From the NCBI GenBank assembly GCA_003485185.1, contig DNAS01000026.1, positions 1,291 to 23,339 on the forward strand: 22,049 bases of DNA. Reading direction: 5' to 3'. The position numbers were made by a program, and so were the translations under genes. Shown in pieces: positions 1-6,825 of this stretch. Under the pieces are notes generated by a model. The model was not told where the DNA came from, made no database searches, and saw nothing but the letters and a program-made list of their open reading frames with translations. Numbering within the stretch: position 1 is the first letter of the stretch; every line of letters begins with the position of its first letter. The stretch comes from Phycisphaerales bacterium. GTDB taxonomy: Bacteria > Planctomycetota > Phycisphaerae > SM23-33.

Positions 1-2114
1 CCCTTGGTCAGCTTGATGTTGCTCAGCAGTCGGTCGGCGTTTTCGGCCTCGACGCTCTTGGGAGCGAGCTTCCGCACGTTCTCCAGCGCGAGACGGGCGT
101 TCTCGAAGTCGCCTTTCTCGTAGTAGTCCTTGCCGGACCGCCAGTAGTTCCGCCCGAGCTGCTCGCTGGAGACGCTTTGACCGCCGAGGAAGAAGGACGA
201 GCCGCCTTTTCCGTTGGCGGCAGGCGACGGCAGCGTCGGCGCGGCGACGGGTTTGGTTTCGGGCACGGGGGCGGGTTGGGCCTGCGGCGAGGGCCCCTGC
301 GCGACCGCCGGGGCGGTCCCGCCCGTCTGTCCGCCGACGGCGAACCGGTCCTTGCGGGCGTATCCCTCGGCCGCCTCGCTCTTTCCGTAGCCGATTTTCG
401 CGACGGCCGTCTCGCTCGAATATTGCTCCACGCGGCGCATCGGACCGGACGCGCGGACGATCTTCATGCCGTCGGGCAGGTAGACCTCGCTCCAGGCGTA
501 GGCGATGGGCATGTCCACGCGCGGCAGGGGGATGGTTACGCGCCCCGCGCCGCTGCGCAGCGCTTCGCCCCGGCAGACGTAGACCACCTCCAGCGGGAAA
601 CTCACCAGCCCCTTGACCGACGCCCGCGACCGCACCAGCGGCAGCAGGCACGCGCCCGGATCGCCCGGAACGGGGGAGATCGGGCGGCTCTGGTCGTTCA
701 CCCGCGCCAGCAGCACCTCCGCGCCGGCCGGCAGCGACAGGCGCACGAACTGCCGCGTCCGGTTGCGGATCTCGTACTCCGCCTTGCAGACGATCGCCCC
801 GTCGGGACGGAACGTGAGCTGGTAGTGCGCCAGATCGGCGATGGACTCCTGGAGCGCGAACTCGCCCAGGGCGAGCACTTCCACCGACGCGCCAAACTGC
901 GGGGCGACGATCTCGTATGCCAGCGCGGGCGTGCCCGGAAGGATGGCCGACGCCGACGCGGGAATCTCCGCCAGCGCCATCTCGCGCAGGCCCGAGGCCT
1001 CGGCCGGCAGCAGCTCGCTGCCCCCGGCTGTGTTCGTCACCACCAGCACGCCGCCCGCCCAGCGGCCGTCACGCACGGTCAGCGTGCCGAAGTCCGCCGT
1101 CTCGCCATGCGGCGCGGGAAGCTCGTAATGCACGTTCAGGCGCGTCCGCTCGGAAATCCGCCCGCGCAGATACACCGTCGCGCCGCCGGCGGACGCCTGC
1201 GCCTCGCGCACGTCCGGGCCGGACACTTGCACCTGCGCCGCGCCGCCCGGAAGCACCAGTTCGATGCGGTCCGTCTGCCCGCCCAGGATCGCCACGTCCA
1301 GCCGGGCCGACACCTGCATCCGACCGGCGTCCAGGTTCCACGCTACCGGCCCGCGAAGCTGGTATCGCGCCGGGCGGTCCGTCTGCGGCTGGACCGGGGC
1401 CCACTTCAGGTGCAGCAGCTTCCACGGCTGGAAGACGAACCGCCCGTGCGTGCCTGTCCCGTTGGGACCTGCCCCGTCGGGCCCTTTTACGGCGCCGATG
1501 AGTTTGCGGGCGTGACCATCGGCGGAGAGTTCCCACGCGTCGGGCGAGGCGATCTGGACGGTCGTCCGCGAGGCAAGCGGGCCGTCCAGCCACAACTCGC
1601 CGCTCTCGCCGGCGGGGGTCATCGCGCCCTCGGCCGTCACGACGTGGACGCCCCCGCCCGGCGGGACGAACAGCAGCCAGCCGCCTTTGGCGGATAGCTC
1701 CACTTCTTTGCCGTTGACGGAAATCCGATGCCAGACGCGGTCCGTCTTGAGCAGGGCAATCGGTTCGATCTTTGCCGCGTCGAGGACGCGAATGCGGAAC
1801 TCGGCGGTCATCTTGCCCGTCGCGGACTTCGACATCTCCAGGCGGTAGGACTTCTCTTCCAGGTACGCCGCGACGGGCGGCGGGGGCTTCGCCGCGCCGC
1901 GCCCGGTCTCGGCGAGGAACTCCCGGTAGACCGAAAGGGGGACGCGGAACTGGCGGTCCTGGAGCAGGCGGCTGCGGAGAAGGAATTCCGACACGACCGC
2001 CGCGCGGCGGGGCTCGACAGGCGGGGGCGCGGACGCGCCGTCGCCCGAGGCGCATAGCGCCAAGGCGCTCAGGAGCAGACACGTCGCGAAACTGGCTGGG
2101 AGCTTCCCGGACAC
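1..2114 (-). CDS. Secreted beta-rich protein with TPR-like C-terminus (3' end beyond window)
   Basis: This reading frame is open on the minus strand from a GTG at 2114 to the window edge, about 704 codons, with an in-frame TGA two codons upstream of the GTG. The N-terminus (SGKLPASFATCLLLSALALC) looks like a signal peptide, so the product is probably exported. A long region rich in beta-type sequence follows. Near residues 590-640 there is a Pro/Ala-rich linker, and after it a helical segment around residues 650-690 (RSGKDYYEKGDFENARLALE) that reads like a tetratricopeptide unit. I do not recognise a named family; large secreted proteins of this build are common in planctomycetes, which is family-level recollection. 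The Shine-Dalgarno is weak (AGGCGGA). Function is unknown; scaffolding or surface assembly is only a guess. Confidence 0.72.
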   Translation of the reverse strand, partial: MSGKLPASFATCLLLSALALCASGDGASAPPPVEPRRAAVVSEFLLRSRLLQDRQFRVPLSVYREFLAETGRGAAKPPPPVAAYLEEKSYRLEMSKSATGKMTAEFRIRVLDAAKIEPIALLKTDRVWHRISVNGKEVELSAKGGWLLFVPPGGGVHVVTAEGAMTPAGESGELWLDGPLASRTTVQIASPDAWELSADGHARKLIGAVKGPDGAGPNGTGTHGRFVFQPWKLLHLKWAPVQPQTDRPARYQLRGPVAWNLDAGRMQVSARLDVAILGGQTDRIELVLPGGAAQVQVSGPDVREAQASAGGATVYLRGRISERTRLNVHYELPAPHGETADFGTLTVRDGRWAGGVLVVTNTAGGSELLPAEASGLREMALAEIPASASAILPGTPALAYEIVAPQFGASVEVLALGEFALQESIADLAHYQLTFRPDGAIVCKAEYEIRNRTRQFVRLSLPAGAEVLLARVNDQSRPISPVPGDPGACLLPLVRSRASVKGLVSFPLEVVYVCRGEALRSGAGRVTIPLPRVDMPIAYAWSEVYLPDGMKIVRASGPMRRVEQYSSETAVAKIGYGKSEAAEGYARKDRFAVGGQTGGTAPAVAQGPSPQAQPAPVPETKPVAAPTLPSPAANGKGGSSFFLGGQSVSSEQLGRNYWRSGKDYYEKGDFENARLALENVRKLAPKSVEAENADRLLSNIKLTK

Positions 2115-2315
2115 CGGTCAATCCGCCTGTCGCGCTGTACGGAAACCGCGCTCGTCTTTTGATAAGACGCCGACGACGGCAGAAAGTTCCGTCGGGATAA
2201 AAATATCCGTGCGCCCGCCCGGCCGCCAGCGGAATCGCCCGTTGCCCGCGCGGAGGACGGGAGTTACAATTTCGCCGCAAATCCGACGTCGTCCGCGAGA
2301 AAGGAGATCGCCTTC

Positions 2316-2366
2316 GTGACCGAAAGAACGAAGCTTTGCCGCCCGTTTCCCGGGGGAACTCGGTAA
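2316..2366 (+). CDS. 16-codon minicistron upstream of the CPBP gene
   Basis: A perfect AAGGAG at 2301-2306 sits 9 nt before GTG at 2316, which opens a 16-residue frame (VTERTKLCRPFPGGTR) ending in TAA at 2364-2366, one base before the ATG of the next gene. The downstream gene has no comparable ribosome site of its own, so translational coupling through this minicistron is plausible. The ribosome site and start resemble those of the UroD-like gene at 3186 (17 of 20 bases from AAGGAG through GTGAC). It could therefore be a decayed gene start rather than a functional leader. Confidence 0.4.
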   Translation: MTERTKLCRPFPGGTR

Positions 2367-2367
2367 G

Positions 2368-3102
2368 ATGCGGTCTCCTTCCGGTTCTGACAAGGCGCTC
2401 CCGCTGTCGCACGACCTGCCGGCCAAGTCGCCTTCTGTCCTTCTCCGCGCGATCCTCCTGGGGGAGGTCCTGCTCTTCATCGGCGCCGCCTTGGCGTATC
2501 TCTGGTGGTATCTGCCGTCCGAAGAGGCGACGCGGGGCGGCTCCGCCATGTTCTGCATCCTGCTGGGCGCCTGGCCGATTGCGCTCAACCTGATCCACGG
2601 AGATGGCTTGCGCGAGGCGGGGCTCCGCGCGGACAATCTCGCCTCGTCCGCCCGCCAGGCAGGGCTCGTCGTGCTCGTTGCCGGGCTGGGCGTCCTGGGC
2701 GTCGGGGTCGTTGCCAAAGGGCTGCATTGGTTCGGGTGGGGGCAACTCGCCGCCAAGGCCGGCAAATATGCCGTCTGGGGACTGATGCAGCAGTATCTGC
2801 TCCAATCCTTCGCCCTCAGGCGCTTGCGGCAGGCAAGGCTGCCGGCGGCTTGGGCGTGCGCATCGGCCGCCGGATTGTTCGCCTTCCTCCATGCGCCCAA
2901 CTGGATGCTCGTCGGATTGACCGCGGCCATGGGGATGGTCTGGTGCGCCCTGTTCCTGCGCAGGGCGAATCTCCTGCCGTTGGGGCTGGCGCACGCGCTG
3001 CTGGCGATGCTGATCTATTACGCCTGGCCGGACAGCTGGCACGCGGGTCTGACCATCGGTCCGATGTATCTTCAGCAGGCGGCGGGGGGGCTTGGACCCT
3101 GA
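2368..3102 (+). CDS. CPBP-type multi-pass membrane protein, variant catalytic motif
   Basis: The product is 244 aa with several hydrophobic segments (about residues 25-48, 55-72, 90-112, 155-176, 178-196, 205-222), so it is an inner-membrane protein. The last three conserved segments match the CPBP (Abi/CAAX-type) intramembrane protease fold: QQYLLQSFALRRL at about 141-153, FAFLH at 171-175 and GLAH with His209. Known CPBP proteases have EExxxR in the first motif; here Gln141-Gln142 replace the two glutamates while both later histidines remain. Proteolytic activity is therefore doubtful, and it may be a non-protease branch of the family. The start follows the minicistron stop by one base. The substrate is not predictable. 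Confidence 0.75.
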   Translation: MRSPSGSDKALPLSHDLPAKSPSVLLRAILLGEVLLFIGAALAYLWWYLPSEEATRGGSAMFCILLGAWPIALNLIHGDGLREAGLRADNLASSARQAGLVVLVAGLGVLGVGVVAKGLHWFGWGQLAAKAGKYAVWGLMQQYLLQSFALRRLRQARLPAAWACASAAGLFAFLHAPNWMLVGLTAAMGMVWCALFLRRANLLPLGLAHALLAMLIYYAWPDSWHAGLTIGPMYLQQAAGGLGP

Positions 3103-3185
3103 TCCGGCGCGACGAAACGTACCTTGACCGTCTTTGGGGGGGAAGACTAAAACTGGTTTGCCGTTAAGGGAAGGAGAACGTCTCC

Positions 3186-4313
3186 GTGACTTCGAGAGAA
3201 CGAGTGCTGGCCGCCGTCCGCCACCAGCAGCCAGACCGCTGCCCCCTGGACTTCGGCGGAATGCCGTTCACCCTCAGCCACCCCAAGGTGCTCCAGTCGC
3301 TGCGCGACCTGCTGGGGCTGCCGATGCCCGACGACCGCGATCCCAACGAGCAGTGGCCCGAGGAAGCCGTCCTGAAGCACTTGGACGTGGACATGCGCTA
3401 CGTGCCGTCCGGACCGCCCGATGCCATCCTCCGGCACTACGACCCCGCCGGCTACGAGGAACGCCTCGCCCAGCGCGCCCGGAAAAAACCGGAAAAGCGA
3501 CACGTCGTCACCGCGTCCGGCCAACACATCCACCGCGACCTGGGAATCGCCGACCTGACCCTGGAGGAAATCCGCAAGCTCAAACCGAAACTGCCCGATC
3601 CGCCCAAATACATGGATTGGGCGATCGCGCAGGCCAAGGAGTTCCGCGCGCAGGGAAAGGCCGTCTCCTACTTCGTGTGCAGCGGATTCTTCGAGTTAGG
3701 CTGCTGGGGGCGCGGGTACGAGCAGTTCGTCGTCGAGATGATGACCGAGCCCGACCTCGTGCGGGCGCTGTTCGACCTCTGGCTGGCCGAAAAGCTCCAC
3801 CTCGTCCGCACGGTCGTCCGGCCGCTGGCGCCGCACATCGACCTGTTCGTCTTCGGCGACGACCTGGCCTTGCAGACCGGGCCGTTCTTCTCGCCGGAAG
3901 TCTTCCGCGCGATGCTCAAGCCGTACTTCACCGAGTTGTACGGCGCCATGCACAAGACCGCGCCGCAGTCCGCCGTCGTGCACCACTCGTGCGGATCGGT
4001 CTATCGCCTGCTGGACGACCTGATTGACATGGGCGTGGACGTGCTGAATCCGCTCCAGCCCAACGCGGCCGACATGTCGCCCGAGAAGCTCAAGCCCGCC
4101 GGTGCGGGCCGGCTGTGCTTCCACGGCGGGATCGACCTCCAGGATCTCCTGCCTCACGGCACGCCGGAGATGGTCCGCGCCGAAGCCGCGCGGCGAATGC
4201 GCATCCTCGGGCAGGGCGGCGGATACCTGTGCGCGCCCGCCCACTCGCTGCCGGAGGACGTCCCCGCCGAGAACATCGTGGCGCTGTGCCAGGCCGATCG
4301 CTCGTTGAACTGA
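3186..4313 (+). CDS. UroD/MtaA-family protein, probable Zn-dependent corrinoid-type methyltransferase
   Basis: The product is 375 aa. The start GTG at 3186 has AAGGAG at 3171-3176 with 9 nt spacing. The opening TSRERVLAAVRHQQPDR is typical of the uroporphyrinogen decarboxylase superfamily (URO-D), where many members are methylcobamide:thiol or corrinoid methyltransferases rather than haem enzymes. His267-x-Cys269 followed by Cys349 fits the H-x-C...C zinc site of MtaA/MtbA-type methyltransferases, which favours methyl transfer over decarboxylation. The C-terminal FHGGIDLQDLLPHGTPE segment is also typical. It is a soluble cytoplasmic enzyme. No corrinoid protein or reactivase lies beside it here, so the methyl donor is unknown. 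Confidence 0.85.
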   Translation: MTSRERVLAAVRHQQPDRCPLDFGGMPFTLSHPKVLQSLRDLLGLPMPDDRDPNEQWPEEAVLKHLDVDMRYVPSGPPDAILRHYDPAGYEERLAQRARKKPEKRHVVTASGQHIHRDLGIADLTLEEIRKLKPKLPDPPKYMDWAIAQAKEFRAQGKAVSYFVCSGFFELGCWGRGYEQFVVEMMTEPDLVRALFDLWLAEKLHLVRTVVRPLAPHIDLFVFGDDLALQTGPFFSPEVFRAMLKPYFTELYGAMHKTAPQSAVVHHSCGSVYRLLDDLIDMGVDVLNPLQPNAADMSPEKLKPAGAGRLCFHGGIDLQDLLPHGTPEMVRAEAARRMRILGQGGGYLCAPAHSLPEDVPAENIVALCQADRSLN

Positions 4314-4366
4314 CCGGCGTGCGAATGGCCGCCCGCGCCGGCAACGCCGCGAAACGGGAATGCGTG

Positions 4367-4396
4367 TTGCCGCCCTGCCGCGCGAGCCGATACAAT
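4367..4396 (+). promoter_or_regulatory. Promoter of the tRNA gene
   Basis: TTGCCG at 4367-4372 and TACAAT at 4391-4396 are separated by 18 bp. The -10 box matches the sigma70 consensus at 5 of 6 positions. Transcription would begin near 4403, about 30 nt before the mature tRNA. Confidence 0.5.
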
Positions 4397-4431
4397 CGAC
4401 GCCGGCGGCGGGCACTATCCGCGCCGCCCGC

Positions 4432-4504
<73 letters not shown>

Positions 4505-4542
4505 CTTAAGCTCCTCGGAGCGAAACGTATCGCGCGCAGAAT

Positions 4543-4576
4543 GGCCCGCCGACACCCCGGCGGGCCGTCGCGTTTT
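4543..4576 (+). terminator. Hairpin terminator after the tRNA
   Basis: A 9-bp perfect stem (GGCCCGCCG at 4543-4551 with CGGCGGGCC at 4558-4566) and a 6-nt loop are followed by a short TTTT run at 4573-4576. The U-tract is weak, but position and stem strength suit an intrinsic terminator for the tRNA transcript. Confidence 0.55.
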
Positions 4577-4899
4577 CGGCCAGTGTTCAAAGGGTTCTGC
4601 GAGCCTTGACCAACGCCACGCGGCCGTACGCTTGGACGCGCCCCACCCCCAAACGCTCCGTTTCGGCCCGGAATCTCTCTCTTTCGCTCCGAAATCTCTG
4701 TTTCGCTTGGTCAACCCCCCAGCGCGTCCAAGGCTACGCAAGTTCTTGGCGACACAGCATCTGCCACAAACGCGCGAATCTCGGTCGCACCGGGTTCGAA
4801 ATGACTTGGCAACTCGTGCAAGTGCGACGGCAAACCGTTCGACCAAGCCCGCGCCATGACTCGGTGGCCGAGTTGTGCCCCAACGGTGGCTTTCATCGT
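4577..4899. other. Non-coding stretch with short tandem and interleaved inverted repeats
   Basis: I see no convincing gene here. It holds two ~20-bp tandem units with a partial third (4661-4681, 4682-4700, 4701-4706; core TTTCG..CCG.AATCTCT). Around them are two inverted-repeat pairs: TTGACCAA at 4606-4613 with TTGGTCAA at 4707-4714, and CTTGGACGCGC at 4631-4641 with GCGCGTCCAAG at 4722-4732. A 6-bp stem with 3-nt loop lies at 4859-4873. The minus-strand frame across the tRNA is an antisense-tRNA artefact. Confidence 0.55.
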
Positions 4900-4928
4900 T
4901 TGACAGCGGTTGACAGATGGCGTATCAT
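4900..4928 (+). promoter_or_regulatory. Near-consensus sigma70 promoter of the defence operon
   Basis: TTGACA at 4900-4905 and TATCAT at 4923-4928 are exactly 17 bp apart. A second TTGACAG begins at 4910 inside the spacer, giving a direct repeat with a 10-bp period, about one helical turn, which could also be an operator for the HTH protein encoded next. The transcript would start about 55 nt before the ATG at 4989. Confidence 0.7.
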
Positions 4929-4988
4929 CCTGGCCGTCCATCTTGCGGTGCCGGGGTGGCTATCTTCCTGAGCGGAAAGGAACTGCGC

Positions 4989-5237
4989 ATGGCCGGCAAA
5001 CAGGCCGACGATGTGATGACCATTGACGAGCTGGCGGCGTACCTGAAGCTGTCGAAGTCGTCGCTCTATCACTTCGCCCGGGCCGGCAAGGTGCCGGGCG
5101 TGAAGATCGGCCAGCAGTGGCGCTTCCAGAAGAGCGCCATCGACGAATGGATGCGGTCCGGCACGATGCCCCAGCAGCCGGCCGCGCCCGGCAGGAACGC
5201 CCCGAAGAAGAACCGGAACACACGGAAGGCCCGCTGA
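4989..5237 (+). CDS. Small HTH (excisionase/MerR-like) DNA-binding protein
   Basis: The product is 82 aa. ATG at 4989 follows AAAGGAAC; an upstream in-frame start at 4917 would lie inside the promoter and is rejected. Residues 9-57 match the HTH_17/excisionase-type domain: MTIDELAAYLKLSKSSLYHF, then the KVPGVKIGQQWRF wing and IDEWM. The tail is Pro/Ala/Arg/Lys-rich and probably disordered. Its stop overlaps the next start by one base (TGATG), so it is translationally coupled to the methylase. Likely role: transcription control of the operon; an excisionase origin is possible. Confidence 0.85.
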   Translation: MAGKQADDVMTIDELAAYLKLSKSSLYHFARAGKVPGVKIGQQWRFQKSAIDEWMRSGTMPQQPAAPGRNAPKKNRNTRKAR

Positions 5238-6823
5238 TGCCGACGTTGAACTGGATTGGAAAGGAAGCCGTCGTCAACCACCACAGGGAGGTGCCATACC
5301 ACCTGCTGCGGTGCGATGAAAAGCTATCCGTCGGCGATCCCGGCAGCGGCAACCTGCTTGTGCAGGGCGACAACCTGCTGGCCCTCAAGGCCCTGCTGCC
5401 ATACTACGCTGGCCAGGTCAAGTGCATCTACATTGACCCGCCGTACAACACCGGCAATGAGAATTGGGTCTACAACGACAACGTCAACAGCCCGGAAATC
5501 CGCAAGTGGCTCGGCCAAGTTGTCGGCGGCGAAGCTGAAGACCTGTCTCGTCACGACAAGTGGTTGTGCATGATGTACCCGCGGCTGGCGCTGCTGCGCG
5601 AGTTCCTCACCCAAGACGGGGTAATGCTGGTCTCTCTGGATGAAACGGAGCTTGCCAATCTACGCTTAATCTTGGACGAGATATTCGGAAAATCTAGCTT
5701 CATCGGGTCATTCGTTTGGAATACGCGCAACACAGACAACCGCGTTAAGACGTACCTCTCGCCGGATCATGAACATATTGTCGCCTACGGCAGATCGAAG
5801 GGCGTATCGATTCTCGGCCGACGCATTGATCGTAGTGACTTCAAAAACCCGGACAACGATCCACGCGGCCCCTATGTCACCGATCCGTTGACAGGGAAGG
5901 CAACTGCAGCGGAGCGTCCAAACCTCCATGCCTATAGCATGGAGCAACCTGGAACCAGCAATGTATGGAAGCCCGATCCCGCAAAAGGCTGGATCACGGA
6001 TGAAGCTGGCTACAAAGCCTTGCTTGCTGAAAACCGAATCTGGTGGCCGCCAAATCCAACAACAGGAAAGCCCCGCAAGAAGCGTTTCCTGACTGAGACA
6101 CAAGAGCGTATGCCTGCGTCATCCTTTTGGACGGAGTTTCGTGCGATATCTGGTGCAAAGGAAGTTGGTGACATTGTTGGCGAAAGAGTGTTTGCGTTTC
6201 CGAAGCCATTGAGCGTGATACAGAAAGTTATTGACCATTGTGCGCCGCCGGGTTCCATCGTACTCGATTCTTTTGCCGGCACGGGCACAACGGCTCATGC
6301 GGTGCTGGCCCAAAACAAGCTAGACGGCGGAAAGCGGCGATTCATCCTTGTAGAAATGGATGAGGGAATAGCGCCGGGCGTGACGGCGCATCGCATCCGT
6401 AAGATAATTGAGGGATATAACGACGCGCCCAGCCTCGGCGGAGGCTTTAGGTTCTGCAACCTATCGCATCCGATCTTTGACGAGAACGGCCAGATTAATG
6501 CCGAGGTCCGATTCGCGGACTTGGCGGCGCACGTGTTCTTCACGGAGACTGGCGAGCCGGTCCCCAAGCGGCCCAGCGGCAAGCAGCCCAGCCCGCTGTT
6601 GGGCGTGTGCAACGGCACGGCCGTGTACTTGCTGTTCAATGGGATCTTGGGCGACAAGCGTCCTGGCGGCGGCAACGTTCTGACCAGCCGCATCCTGGAC
6701 GACCTGCCCGCCCACGACGGCCCGAAGGTGATCTACGGCGAAGGCTGCCGCCTGGGGGCTGCCCGCCTCAAGCGCGCCGGCATCACGTTCAAGCAGGTCC
6801 CCTACGAGATCAAGGTGAGCTAA
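5237..6823 (+). CDS. mod: Type III R-M modification subunit (Mod), adenine-specific DNA methyltransferase
   Basis: The product is 528 aa. ATG at 5237 overlaps the preceding TGA. Motif IV DPPYNTG (Asp67-Tyr70) precedes motif I DSFAGTGTT (about 344-352), the beta-class order expected for type III Mod N6-adenine methyltransferases. The region between them holds the target-recognition domain. The GDNLLALKALL segment near the N-terminus and LVSLDE are typical of the family. Mod gives sequence specificity to the complex and methylates one strand of the site. Codon and base composition between about 5640 and 6420 is less GC-rich than the rest of the gene, suggesting exchange of the recognition domain. 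Two bases separate it from res. Confidence 0.93.
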   Translation: MPTLNWIGKEAVVNHHREVPYHLLRCDEKLSVGDPGSGNLLVQGDNLLALKALLPYYAGQVKCIYIDPPYNTGNENWVYNDNVNSPEIRKWLGQVVGGEAEDLSRHDKWLCMMYPRLALLREFLTQDGVMLVSLDETELANLRLILDEIFGKSSFIGSFVWNTRNTDNRVKTYLSPDHEHIVAYGRSKGVSILGRRIDRSDFKNPDNDPRGPYVTDPLTGKATAAERPNLHAYSMEQPGTSNVWKPDPAKGWITDEAGYKALLAENRIWWPPNPTTGKPRKKRFLTETQERMPASSFWTEFRAISGAKEVGDIVGERVFAFPKPLSVIQKVIDHCAPPGSIVLDSFAGTGTTAHAVLAQNKLDGGKRRFILVEMDEGIAPGVTAHRIRKIIEGYNDAPSLGGGFRFCNLSHPIFDENGQINAEVRFADLAAHVFFTETGEPVPKRPSGKQPSPLLGVCNGTAVYLLFNGILGDKRPGGGNVLTSRILDDLPAHDGPKVIYGEGCRLGAARLKRAGITFKQVPYEIKVS

Positions 6824-6825
6824 CC

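Noticed and set aside
177..1697. 506-aa plus-strand frame, very Arg/His/Gly-rich
   Set aside because: It is the antisense shadow of the secreted-protein gene on the minus strand, which has a signal peptide and sensible composition.
1069..3042. 657-aa minus-strand frame
   Set aside because: It is off-frame to the secreted-protein gene and antisense to the CPBP gene; Arg/Pro-rich composition is typical of high-GC shadows.
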